The translations under genes were made by a program, and so were the position numbers. A model generated the notes under the pieces. That model was not told the origin of the DNA, did no database searches, and saw only the letters and a program-made list of their open reading frames with translations. A stretch of 49,292 bases of DNA from Bacteroidota bacterium (GTDB taxonomy: Bacteria > Bacteroidota > Bacteroidia > B-17B0 > Aurantibacillaceae), in NCBI GenBank assembly GCA_025363015.1, contig JANYEQ010000101.1, positions 1 through 49,292 on the forward strand. The letters are read 5' to 3'. Shown here in pieces: positions 34,501 to 42,026 of this stretch. Positions within the stretch are counted from its first letter, which is position 1. Each line of letters opens with the position of its first letter.

Positions 34501-35637
34501 AAATGTAGTACCGCTATTTGTAGATTGATAAAAGCCTAAAAAACCACTGTTTGAAGAGCTACTTGCTACTACATATACATAGGCCGAATTGGCTGGTGTT
34601 ACAGCAATTGCCAAGCGATTGTTAGATGCGGCAGTTGGTAAACCACTGGTTATTGTAGTAAATGTAGCGCCATTGTTTGTTGACATAAAAAAGCTAGTGC
34701 TTACGGCATAAACTGTGTTTGGGTTACCAGGCATAAACTCCACGTCCACAATATTACCTGCCTGAACTGTTGCCCATGTGGCTCCTCCGTCTGTTGAACG
34801 AAGTAAACCTATGGTTGAGGCTGCAAAAATATTAAGATTATTACTTGGGTTAATTAATAGTTTGCGTATTCTTCGACCTTGTGAAACTGTCCAAGCTAAA
34901 CCTGTTGCAGACCATGTTGAACCACCATTGGTAGATTTTAAAACGCCTGTACTATAAGAGTCACCAGCATCGCCATCGCCTGTAGCTAAATACATTACTA
35001 AAGGATTAGTAGGATCGAACACAACATCAGAAGTACCAATAACACTAAGTTGGTCGGTAGCTGTACTCCAAGATGAGCCTAAATTTGCCGAACTCCATAA
35101 ACCACCAACGGGTGCACAACTCCATAAGCCGTTTACGTTTGATGGGTCAAATCGCACGGCGTTTATACGGCCAACGTTACCCCCAGAAGGATCACCAAAG
35201 GGGCCAATGGGTTGCCACGTAGCCGATAAAACAGAATTACTGCTACCAATATTTTTGTTTTGAGAGTTAGATGCACTTAATTCTTCGGCATATTTTTGAT
35301 ACTCTTCATAAGCGCGTGAGGCCAATGTTTTATCGCCACTTGGGTACACGCGTGGTGCCATAAAATTTTCCCAGCGCTTGTATAATTCAAAACCAGCAAG
35401 CTCTTCTTCTTGCTCGGCACCAACGTTTAGTTTACCAACTGAACGGGCTTTTTCTTCGCGTTCATGCTCTAATTCTTTAGTGTATTTTTTAAAATGTTTG
35501 TTTAAACGTTTTTGTGTGGTGTAAAAGTTTTCAGACGCATCGCCATAATTAAAATTAGCGTTTTTTTGAGCTTTGCCCGAAATTAAAAATGCTGTAAATA
35601 ATACAACCGTGATTAGGAACCGTAAGTTTTTTACCAT
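31546..35637 (-). CDS. T9SS cargo protein: BNR/sortilin-like propeller, PKD repeats, type A sorting domain
   Basis: About 1363 residues from the start I chose at 35637 (MVKNLRFLITVVLFTAF), which gives a signal peptide ending near SGKAQ. An in-frame upstream ATG (35766) would add 43 residues and hide it. Residues about 137-790 hold many Asp-box/BNR motifs (STNGGSTWS, STDGGATWA, KTTDGGATWV) as in sortilin-like propellers. PKD domain 1 is at about 790-875, a jelly-roll/choice-of-anchor region at about 877-1049, PKD 2 at about 1054-1135, two Ser/Thr-rich repeats, then a type A T9SS sorting domain in the last 75 residues (IVPNPNNGKFNI, IYDNIGQVV, YARGIYNIVFKT). The protein should be exported and attached to, or released from, the surface. 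Function unknown; sequence gives no catalytic domain. Confidence 0.88.
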   Translation of the reverse strand: MVKNLRFLITVVLFTAFLISGKAQKNANFNYGDASENFYTTQKRLNKHFKKYTKELEHEREEKARSVGKLNVGAEQEEELAGFELYKRWENFMAPRVYPSGDKTLASRAYEEYQKYAEELSASNSQNKNIGSSNSVLSATWQPIGPFGDPSGGNVGRINAVRFDPSNVNGLWSCAPVGGLWSSANLGSSWSTATDQLSVIGTSDVVFDPTNPLVMYLATGDGDAGDSYSTGVLKSTNGGSTWSATGLAWTVSQGRRIRKLLINPSNNLNIFAASTIGLLRSTDGGATWATVQAGNIVDVEFMPGNPNTVYAVSTSFFMSTNNGATFTTITSGLPTAASNNRLAIAVTPANSAYVYVVASSSSNSGFLGFYQSTNSGTTFTAKPTSLNLLGWSSAGTDVAAGGQGWYTLSIAASPTNANEVVVGGVNVWHTANAGTSWNLFGHWTGSGAPYVHADIHDLIYKNGTTLFVGCDGGVFYTNNSGASFNAINGNMNISQIYKIGLSANTYSLAITGHQDNGTNLFSGGWNQTMGGDGMNCFIDQFNNSVMYGEQYNGSFNRSTNGGASWAAITTGMTGSGAWVTPWHQDPTVANTIYGGRNELFKSTNQGTNWAQIGTMGGSGSIVEFAVAPSNAQIIYVIKGNALYKTINGGTSWTAITGTLPTGSAQLTWLAIKDTDPNTVFVTFSGYSAGNKVFKTTDGGATWVNYSTGLPNLPTNCVTYWNGTAGSVYVGCDVGVYFRDLASASWVLYNAGLPNTMVQDLAIFYPLGKLRAATYGRGVWEADLYNTGTSAPIANFGSNKQVICPGDVVNFSDLSSFVPTSWSWVFQGGTPATSTLQNPSITYNTAGTYSVSLSATNVNGTSVMTKTVYITVSPTNNILPLVEGFQGVAFPPTNWQNYDAGTDGLVWTKNASVGKASTASLFYDNYNLNSAGIRDEMRTPKYNFTGYTTIKMYFDVAYARYDAQYSDSLAVMVSTNCGLSFTQVYLKGGVPLSTAPDYSTALFVPTAAQWRTDTVYLTSYAGNSNVMIALQNRGRYGQGLYIDNINITGAVAGLPPTANFAYAASNPCSGQAVNLTDMSTNLPTSYNWTMTGGTPNTSTAANPTVSYAAAGNYVVTLVATNSNGNSAPMSQTITVGATPTLAVTSPSICYGSNTTVNASGASTYSWSTGASSNSISVLPNFTSVYTVTGTTGFCKAVKTTTVTVNPLPNVGTADTTICAGTAASLNANGAISYTWSTGATGSNLVVSPTSNTSYTVTGSDGTCSNINISNVTVVVCTGISNLTNTGLKDGIYIVPNPNNGKFNIVTEVTDVFSITIYDNIGQVVQTLPTAKSNIAIDLSKYARGIYNIVFKTTTIYKTIKVVVN

Positions 35638-35812
35638 AATAGTTTGTTTATATAATATGAAGATATAGAAAAAAATATGCGAAAACCAATAATTTTGACG
35701 AATGGCAATATTTAACCGATAAACAGTAAATTTTAACATAGGTTTTTTATTTTCAAAAATAAACAAACGTTTTCTTCACTATATTTACATCATTAGATAA
35801 GGTTTAATAAAT

Positions 35813-36463
35813 ATGAATTCAGCAATTGCATCACTTGGAAAAAACTTATTATTACTTGGCGTAGTTGGTCTATCGGCAATTAATTTTTTTTACAGTTGGT
35901 TTAGCTTTAAAGATTTAGTGGGAATACAGCTAATCGCAGGCTTAGCCTATGTTTTTTTAAGTTGTTACGAGGTATTAAACGCTTCCTTTAAAGCGGCACT
36001 ACCAGTAATGCGCTTTAGTTATTTTACAAATAGTTATGTTATGTTTAGGGTCTTAAAAATAGGAGTGTTTGTTACCTTTGCCATAATGCTTTATACATCG
36101 CAAACGCGCATACAGTATTTATACCCCATTTGTGTAATTATTGCTTTAACCGAAAGTATTGTAACCTATTTAAAATACAAAAAGCAATTGTGTTTTGTAA
36201 GCATTTATGCTAACTATATTTTATTTGTACAAACAGGTTTTGTAAGGGTATTTGCAAGCCAAATTGCTTTAGTAGAGTTTAGGCACGATATTTTTTACTT
36301 TATAACAAAAAACAAAAAGTCGCATCAAATAAAATTAACACATATAACCAATAAACAACAATTTTTTATAGCACTAACCGAGTGGATTAACCGAAACAAA
36401 CTAAACGTTAGTACCGAATCTAAATTAAAAATAGATACTCTGGCGCTCAGTAATTTAAATTAA
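35813..36463 (+). CDS. Four-helix membrane protein with cytoplasmic tail, unknown function
   Basis: A 216-residue protein with four hydrophobic helices in the first 120 residues (LLLLGVVGLSAINFFYSW, LIAGLAYVFLSCYEVL, VFVTFAIMLYT, YPICVIIALTESIVTYL) and a soluble tail of about 90 residues (YILFVQTGFVRVFASQIALVEFRHDIFYFITKN) that looks like a small beta sandwich, perhaps PH-like. I recognise no family. It is divergent from the T9SS gene and 85 bases before the ALDH-like gene. Confidence 0.6.
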   Translation: MNSAIASLGKNLLLLGVVGLSAINFFYSWFSFKDLVGIQLIAGLAYVFLSCYEVLNASFKAALPVMRFSYFTNSYVMFRVLKIGVFVTFAIMLYTSQTRIQYLYPICVIIALTESIVTYLKYKKQLCFVSIYANYILFVQTGFVRVFASQIALVEFRHDIFYFITKNKKSHQIKLTHITNKQQFFIALTEWINRNKLNVSTESKLKIDTLALSNLN

Positions 36464-36548
36464 ATGTAAGGCTCCCTTTCTCTATTCCCAAAACATAGGG
36501 GTTTAAATTTTATTATTATATTTAAATTCTAAAAAACAATACCACATT

Positions 36549-37430
36549 ATGGCACGATTAAATGTTTTAAAAACTTACAAAATATATATTGGTGGCGCTT
36601 TTCCGCGAACTGAAAGCGGACGTTATTACGAATTAAAAAACAAAAAAAATCAAACCATTGCCAACGTTTGTTTATCTTCTCGAAAAGATTTTAGAAACGC
36701 AGTAGTTGCTGCACGCGGAGCATTTGTTGGTTGGAGCGGCAAAAGCGCATTTAACCGTGGCCAAATATTGTACCGCATTGCAGAAATGTTAGAAGGCCGC
36801 AAAGCCCAATTTATAGAAGAACTAGTAACACAAGGTATTACCACAAAAGCTGCTGAAACCGAAGTGTTACAAAGCATTGATAGATTAGTACATTACGCTG
36901 GTTGGTGCGATAAATACATGCAATTATTTAGTGCCGTAAACCCTGTGGCAAGTTCGCATTTTAATTTTTCGGTACCTGAGGCAACAGGCGTTGTATCGGT
37001 TATTGCGCCCGAAAATACTAGTCTGTTAGGGTTGGTAAGTACTATAAGCCCTATTATTGCTGGCGGAAACGTTTGTGTGGTTTTAGCATCCGAAAAACTG
37101 CCGCTGTGTGCCATTACCCTTGCCGAAGTATTGGCAACAAGCGATTTACCAGGCGGCGTTGTAAATATTTTAACCGGAACTTGCAGTGAGTTACACAGCC
37201 ATTTCTCAAGCCACATGGATGTAAACGCTGTGGTGTATTGCCGCGACAATAAAGAGGAGACAAAAACAATTGCAGAAAACGCTTCTTTAAATGTAAAGCG
37301 CCCATTTTTTTGGGATAAAGATTGGACCAAAGACGAAAACCAAAACCCTTATTTAATTTTAGATTTACAAGAAATTAAAACCACCTGGCATCCTATTGAA
37401 AACATTGGTATTGGCGGGGCTAAGTATTAA
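36549..37430 (+). CDS. Truncated aldehyde-dehydrogenase-like protein without catalytic half
   Basis: A 293-residue member of the aldehyde dehydrogenase superfamily. It has the N-terminal region YIGGAFPRTESGRYYELKN, ARGAFVGWSGKSAFNRGQILYRIAEMLEGR and the NAD-binding VPEATGVVSVIAPENTSLLGLVSTI, LPGGVVNILTG. It ends shortly after the position where ELGG would be and lacks the catalytic-Cys domain, so the length is about 60% of a full ALDH. The stop is clean and the tail (HPIENIGIGGAKY) is not ragged, so this may be a maintained NAD-binding partner or regulatory protein rather than a fresh pseudogene. A full ALDH is encoded 3 kb away at 40433, but the two do not look like a split gene. Confidence 0.8.
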   Translation: MARLNVLKTYKIYIGGAFPRTESGRYYELKNKKNQTIANVCLSSRKDFRNAVVAARGAFVGWSGKSAFNRGQILYRIAEMLEGRKAQFIEELVTQGITTKAAETEVLQSIDRLVHYAGWCDKYMQLFSAVNPVASSHFNFSVPEATGVVSVIAPENTSLLGLVSTISPIIAGGNVCVVLASEKLPLCAITLAEVLATSDLPGGVVNILTGTCSELHSHFSSHMDVNAVVYCRDNKEETKTIAENASLNVKRPFFWDKDWTKDENQNPYLILDLQEIKTTWHPIENIGIGGAKY

Positions 37431-37440
37431 TAATTTTTTT

Positions 37441-37740
37441 CTCATTTACTATTTTATTTTCTTACCTCACATGCGCAACGTTGCGTCAGCCTCACGCTCT
37501 ACATCCATCAAATTAACCGCTACGCAGGTTTTGTAAACCTGCGTTGTTATATTGTTTGTATTCATATATTTATTTTTTAAAGTCTTTTACTTTCTTTTTT
37601 CTTAAATAAAAAAGAAACAAAAAATCAAGGCGTTTCAATCTGCCTGCCCACACTTAATTTTCAAAGAAAAATTAATTCCCTCAAACGCACGCTCAGTGAA
37701 ACGCCCTGCCACCCCACCTGTGTATAACCGCACTTTTAAT
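37441..37740. repeat. Non-coding block with nested inverted repeats
   Basis: The 365 bases between the ALDH-like gene and pirin hold no ORF. They contain a 12-base palindrome CGCAACGTTGCG (37474-37485), a 10-base-pair hairpin ACGCAGGTTT...AAACCTGCGT (37522-37544), an arm pair TTTCTTTTTT...AAAAAAGAAA (37591-37617), and GGCGTTTCA...TGAAACGCC (37629-37637 with 37697-37705). It has the look of a composite intergenic repeat (REP/IMU-like), not of a terminator alone. Whether it recurs in the genome cannot be seen here. Confidence 0.55.
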
Positions 37741-37795
37741 TCTATCAGGATATAAAAGAAATAACGATTACTAAATTTATTGAGGAATTAAAAAA

Positions 37796-38509
37796 CTAAC
37801 CCATAGGCAAATCCATCACCAAAAATTCTGAGTTTTCCTCTGCTTTAATTGTAACTAATTCTGTATTGCTAATTGCAATAGCATCTCTACGTTCTAATGC
37901 TTCGCCATTAACCTGTATGTTTCCACTTAACACAAAAATATAAACACCATTTGTTTTTTGTTTTAAACTATGTGTTACTTCTTTACCACTTTCTAACTCA
38001 CTTAAATAAAACCAGGCGTTTTGGTGTATCCACACGCCATCATCGTTTTGGTTGGGCGATAAAACTTGTTGTAAATTATTTTTTCTATCAGCTTTGTTTA
38101 AAGAAATTTGTTGGTAACGTGGGGTTACATTTTTTTGGTTAGGAAACACCCAAATTTGCAACAGCTTTACGGCTTGGTGTGGTAAATTATTTACCTCGCT
38201 GTGTTGTATGCCTGTGCCAGCACTCATCACTTGCACATCGCCCGCTTTAATTACAGCGCTATTTCCCATACTATCTTGGTGCTTTAATTCCCCTTCAAAC
38301 ACTATGGTAATAATTTCCATATTACCGTGTGGGTGCTTACCAAAACCCATGCCACCATCAATGGTATCGTCGTTTAAAACCCGCAACACGCCAAAGTGCA
38401 TACGCTCAGGGTTATAATAACTTGCAAAACTAAATGAGTGATAAGCGTTTAACCAACCATGGTTGGCGTGCCCGCGCGTATTGGCTTTGTGTATAACAGT
38501 AGTTGACAT
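37796..38509 (-). CDS. Pirin-family bicupin protein
   Basis: A 237-residue bicupin of the pirin/YhhW group, Fe- or Ni-binding and in some members quercetin dioxygenase. Metal-ligand motifs are FGKHPHGNMEIITIV (His, His and Glu of the first cupin) and GTGIQHSEVN, preceded by FGVLRVLNDDTIDGG. The conserved start RGHANHGWLNAYHSFSF is a pirin hallmark. The second cupin (about 130-235) is degenerate, as usual. No neighbour suggests a substrate. It is convergent with the repeat block and on the same strand as the next two genes. Confidence 0.9.
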   Translation of the reverse strand: MSTTVIHKANTRGHANHGWLNAYHSFSFASYYNPERMHFGVLRVLNDDTIDGGMGFGKHPHGNMEIITIVFEGELKHQDSMGNSAVIKAGDVQVMSAGTGIQHSEVNNLPHQAVKLLQIWVFPNQKNVTPRYQQISLNKADRKNNLQQVLSPNQNDDGVWIHQNAWFYLSELESGKEVTHSLKQKTNGVYIFVLSGNIQVNGEALERRDAIAISNTELVTIKAEENSEFLVMDLPMG

Positions 38510-38570
38510 AAATTATATTTTAAACAAATTTCGAGATTAAAAATTAAAACGGATGTTAAAAATTACAATA

Positions 38571-39116
38571 TTATTTTTTAAATAATTGTGATAGTACATA
38601 ATCGCCATCAAACACCAATTGTTTAAAGGCTTTTTTGGTTTTAATAATTAATTGGTTGGTAGTATATTTTGTAATTGCAAAATCGTATTCAGTTGTTTCT
38701 CTTCCTTTAGTTTCAAGGGCTACTAAATATTTTAAATTGGTTGGAGTTAAAACAAACTCAGTTTCTTTTTTAAATTCCCAATATTTTTTTTCTCTAATTT
38801 TTAAACCCGAAAATTTACGGTTAGGAAATGCCGTTAACGATGATGTATAATAACGTACTTTGTAATTTACCGAATCGGTTTTTATAACTACAAATTTTTC
38901 GGTAATAGTAAATTTTTGTGGCTTAGAGGTTATGGTTTGCCCACTAGCGGTTGATAGTTGCTGTATCGCCTGTTCTACATGGCATTGGTAGTAGGTAGCA
39001 GAATCGTTTAAAGGCAAACTATGAAGTAAGCTATTTTGTGGTACAAAAAAGACACCAACGGTTTGCGACTTTGTACTTAAATTAAAAATTAAAAACACTA
39101 TAATTATTTTTTTCAT
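38571..39116 (-). CDS. Hypothetical exported protein
   Basis: A 181-residue protein with a signal peptide ([18 protein letters not shown]) and a Thr- and Lys-rich mature region of alternating strands ([62 protein letters not shown]). It has no recognisable motif. Its ATG overlaps the purT stop by 4 bases, so it is translated with purT even though it looks like an envelope protein. It ends 61 bases before the pirin gene. Confidence 0.65.
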   Translation of the reverse strand: MKKIIIVFLIFNLSTKSQTVGVFFVPQNSLLHSLPLNDSATYYQCHVEQAIQQLSTASGQTITSKPQKFTITEKFVVIKTDSVNYKVRYYTSSLTAFPNRKFSGLKIREKKYWEFKKETEFVLTPTNLKYLVALETKGRETTEYDFAITKYTTNQLIIKTKKAFKQLVFDGDYVLSQLFKK

Positions 39117-40294
39117 ACACTTGTTACCTCTATTTGTTTAGATAGTTGAATTGCTTTTTCTTTAACTGAGGTTACATTTTCGGTTATTGAACCATTACAA
39201 AGTACAACCGCCATTCGTCTATAAGGCCTTGTGCTGGGCTTGTTAAACACCTTAACATCTGTATTGATATTTTTTAAAACGGCTTCAATGCCAGTAAAAT
39301 TAGGATTTGTACCCTCATCAGTAGCTAACACCACCGCCGATGCCCCTACATTTACTAAATTAATTTGAGGAATGGCGAGGCCTAAAATAGCACGGGCATG
39401 TAGTTCAAATTCGTTATAGTTTTGTGTATTGGCAAGGGTTACCATGCCTGTATCGTGTGGGCGCGGTGATAATTCACTAAAATAAACGCCTTTTTGTGTT
39501 AAGAAAAACTCTACTCCCCATAAACCAAAACCAGTTAATACTTGGGTAATTTTATCGGCCATGTGTTGTGCTTCTTTTAAATCTGTATCGCTTATGACAC
39601 AGGGTTGCCAGCTTTCTTGGTAATCGCCCCGCTCTTGTCTATGCCCAATGGGCGGGCAAAACAAAGTAGCACCGTTTTTTTGAGTAACGGTTAACAATGT
39701 AATTTCAGAATCAAAAGGAATAAACTCTTCTACAATAACTTCTTTATAATCACCTCTCGAACCTTCCATGGCGTAGTTCCAAACTTTTGCTAAAGCCTCA
39801 GCAGTGATTTCCTTTAAAACACTTTGTCCTTTGCCACTACTGCTCATTAAAGGTTTTACCACACAAGGGATTCCTATTCTTGTAACAGCAATTTCAAATT
39901 CTTCTAAAGTAGTTGCATATAAATAATTGGCGGTGCGCAAGCCTAATTCTTTTGCTGCTATATCACGTATGGCTTTTCTATTCATAGTAAAATTGGCAGC
40001 TTTAGCACTTGGCACTACTGTTATGCCTTGTTTTTCGTAATCGTAAAAACGTTCAGTACGTATGGCTTCAATTTCGGGTACAATTAAATGGGGTTGGTGC
40101 TTGGCAACTATTTTATCTAAAGCGTCGCCATCCAACATATTAATAACTTCAAACTGGTGGGCAACTTGCATGGCGGGCGCACCTTCGTAATTATCAACAG
40201 CAATTACATATTGCCCCAAGCGCTGTAAAGCAATTACAAGTTCTTTACCCAACTCACCGCTACCAAGTAGCATTATTTTTTTTTGATACAACAT
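39113..40294 (-). CDS. purT: Formate-dependent phosphoribosylglycinamide formyltransferase
   Basis: An ATP-grasp enzyme that makes N-formyl-GAR from formate in purine synthesis. The 393 residues have [55 protein letters not shown] (ATP-grasp), [26 protein letters not shown] and [11 protein letters not shown], all standard for PurT. The folate-independent step would spare one-carbon units. It is the first gene of a unit with the exported hypothetical protein, which overlaps its end, and is divergent from the ALDH7 gene. Confidence 0.95.
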   Translation of the reverse strand: MLYQKKIMLLGSGELGKELVIALQRLGQYVIAVDNYEGAPAMQVAHQFEVINMLDGDALDKIVAKHQPHLIVPEIEAIRTERFYDYEKQGITVVPSAKAANFTMNRKAIRDIAAKELGLRTANYLYATTLEEFEIAVTRIGIPCVVKPLMSSSGKGQSVLKEITAEALAKVWNYAMEGSRGDYKEVIVEEFIPFDSEITLLTVTQKNGATLFCPPIGHRQERGDYQESWQPCVISDTDLKEAQHMADKITQVLTGFGLWGVEFFLTQKGVYFSELSPRPHDTGMVTLANTQNYNEFELHARAILGLAIPQINLVNVGASAVVLATDEGTNPNFTGIEAVLKNINTDVKVFNKPSTRPYRRMAVVLCNGSITENVTSVKEKAIQLSKQIEVTSV

Positions 40295-40406
40295 ATATAT
40301 TTACACAGCATTTAACTATCAAATTTACAATTTAAACAATACGCTATTACAAGCTATTATTAAAAAACTTGTTAGTATATAAATTTTACTAATTAAAACA
40401 AAAGCA

Positions 40407-40414
40407 TAAATTTG
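40407..40414 (+). promoter_or_regulatory. Candidate -7 box for the ALDH7-type gene
   Basis: TAAATTTG, an exact TAnnTTTG match, ending 18 bases before the ATG at 40433. No strong -33 element was found. Confidence 0.35.
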
Positions 40415-40432
40415 AGCTCACAATAAAAAATT

Positions 40433-41959
40433 ATGCAAAACGTATTAAAAGCTTTAGGCTTAAAAGAAATAAATAGCGGTTGTTCTACTGGTCAAAACTG
40501 GTTTGCAAATGGCCCTGAATTGGAATCGCACAGCCCTGTAGATGGCAAATTAATTGCCAAAGTGAAAACAGGTACTAAAGCCGATTATTTAAAAATAATT
40601 TCTACAGCTAATGATGCTTATGCACATTGGCGCTTAATTCCAGCACCAAAGCGTGGAGAATATGTGCGACAATTTGGTGATAAATTACGTTCAAAAAAAG
40701 CCGATTTGGGAAAACTAGTTTCTTACGAAATGGGGAAATCGTACCAAGAAGGTTTGGGCGAAGTGCAGGAGATGATTGATATTTGCGACTTTGCTGTAGG
40801 CTTATCTCGCCAATTATATGGTTTAACCATTCAAAGCGAACGTGCCAACCACCGTATGATGGAGCAATGGCACCCTATTGGCATTGTAGGCATAATTTCT
40901 GCCTTTAATTTCCCTGTAGCGGTTTGGGCTTGGAATAGTGCCTTGGCATGGATTTGTGGCGATGTGTGTATTTGGAAACCATCTGAAAAAACCCCATTAT
41001 GCTCAGTAGCTTGTCAGCATATTTGGAACGAAGTTGCTAAAGAAAATAATTTGCCTGAAGGGATTAGTAGTTTAATTAATGGCGATGGAAGTATTGGCGA
41101 ATTATTAACCACAGATACAAACGTGGCTTTAATAAGTGCTACAGGTAGTACAAGAATGGGAAGAATTGTTGGGGCAAAAGTGGCAGAGCGTTTTGGTAAA
41201 TCTATTTTGGAATTAGGCGGTAACAACGCCATTATTATAACCGAAAGTGCAGATTTAGATACAACCTTAATTGGCGCTGTATTTGGTGCTGTAGGTACTG
41301 CTGGGCAACGTTGTACCACTACGCGCCGTTTAATTATTCACGAGAGTATTTATGATAAAGTAAAAGAAAAATTAGTAAAAGCATATGCCCAATTAAAAAT
41401 TGGCAATCCTTTATTAGAAACAAATCATGTAGGTCCATTAATTGATAAGGACGCTGTAAAAGGCTATTTGAATGCCCTAGAGCGCGTAATTAGCGAGGGT
41501 GGAAAAATTATTGTTGCCGGTGGAGTGCTTGAAGGCAATGGTTATGAAAGCGGTTGTTATGTAAAACCAGCAATTGCCGAAGCTAAAAACGATATGGAAA
41601 TTGTACAGCACGAAACCTTTGCCCCTGTATTATACATTATGAAATACAAAACATTACAAGATGCTATTGCCATGCAAAACAATGTACCGCAAGGTTTATC
41701 AAGCGCTATAATGACTTTAAACATGCGCGAAGCAGAGTTGTTTTTAAGCGCTAGTGGAAGCGATTGCGGAATTGCAAACGTAAACATTGGCACAAGTGGT
41801 GCCGAAATTGGCGGTGCTTTTGGTGGCGAGAAAGAAACAGGCGGTGGCCGCGAAAGTGGTAGTGATGCTTGGAAAGCTTATATGCGTAGACAAACTAATA
41901 CTGTAAATTATGGCAACACCTTACCGTTGGCACAAGGTATTAAATTTGACTTAGGTTAA
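40433..41959 (+). CDS. ALDH7-type aldehyde dehydrogenase (alpha-aminoadipic semialdehyde dehydrogenase-like)
   Basis: A 508-residue NAD-dependent dehydrogenase of the antiquitin/ALDH7 group. The start, LGLKEINSGCSTGQNWFANG with SHSPVDGKLIAKVKTG, is typical. NAD-binding FNFPVAVWAWNSALAWICGD and STRMGRIVG follow, then the catalytic Glu in LELGGNNAI and the catalytic Cys in GTAGQRCTTTRRL. SGAEIGGAFGGEKETGGGRESGSDAWK near the end is an ALDH7 trait. In bacteria the family oxidises L-2-aminoadipate-6-semialdehyde (lysine catabolism) or related aldehydes. Substrate not certain: no other lysine-degradation gene is adjacent. A terminator follows. Confidence 0.92.
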   Translation: MQNVLKALGLKEINSGCSTGQNWFANGPELESHSPVDGKLIAKVKTGTKADYLKIISTANDAYAHWRLIPAPKRGEYVRQFGDKLRSKKADLGKLVSYEMGKSYQEGLGEVQEMIDICDFAVGLSRQLYGLTIQSERANHRMMEQWHPIGIVGIISAFNFPVAVWAWNSALAWICGDVCIWKPSEKTPLCSVACQHIWNEVAKENNLPEGISSLINGDGSIGELLTTDTNVALISATGSTRMGRIVGAKVAERFGKSILELGGNNAIIITESADLDTTLIGAVFGAVGTAGQRCTTTRRLIIHESIYDKVKEKLVKAYAQLKIGNPLLETNHVGPLIDKDAVKGYLNALERVISEGGKIIVAGGVLEGNGYESGCYVKPAIAEAKNDMEIVQHETFAPVLYIMKYKTLQDAIAMQNNVPQGLSSAIMTLNMREAELFLSASGSDCGIANVNIGTSGAEIGGAFGGEKETGGGRESGSDAWKAYMRRQTNTVNYGNTLPLAQGIKFDLG

Positions 41960-41979
41960 TACACTAAATTATAAAACGC

Positions 41980-42011
41980 AAAAAGGCCATATAAAACTAT
42001 ATGGCTTTTTT
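41980..42011 (+). terminator. Intrinsic terminator after the ALDH7-type gene
   Basis: GCCATATA and TATATGGC form an 8-base-pair stem with an AAAC loop, flanked by AAAAAG and TTTTTT. It lies about 20 bases after the stop and 16 bases before the next ATG on the same strand. Confidence 0.75.
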
Positions 42012-42026
42012 AATTATTTTAAAACC

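Noticed and set aside
36549-41959. The two aldehyde-dehydrogenase genes as halves of one split gene
   Set aside because: The gene at 40433-41959 is a complete ALDH7-type enzyme with its own N-terminal half, and four unrelated features lie between the two.
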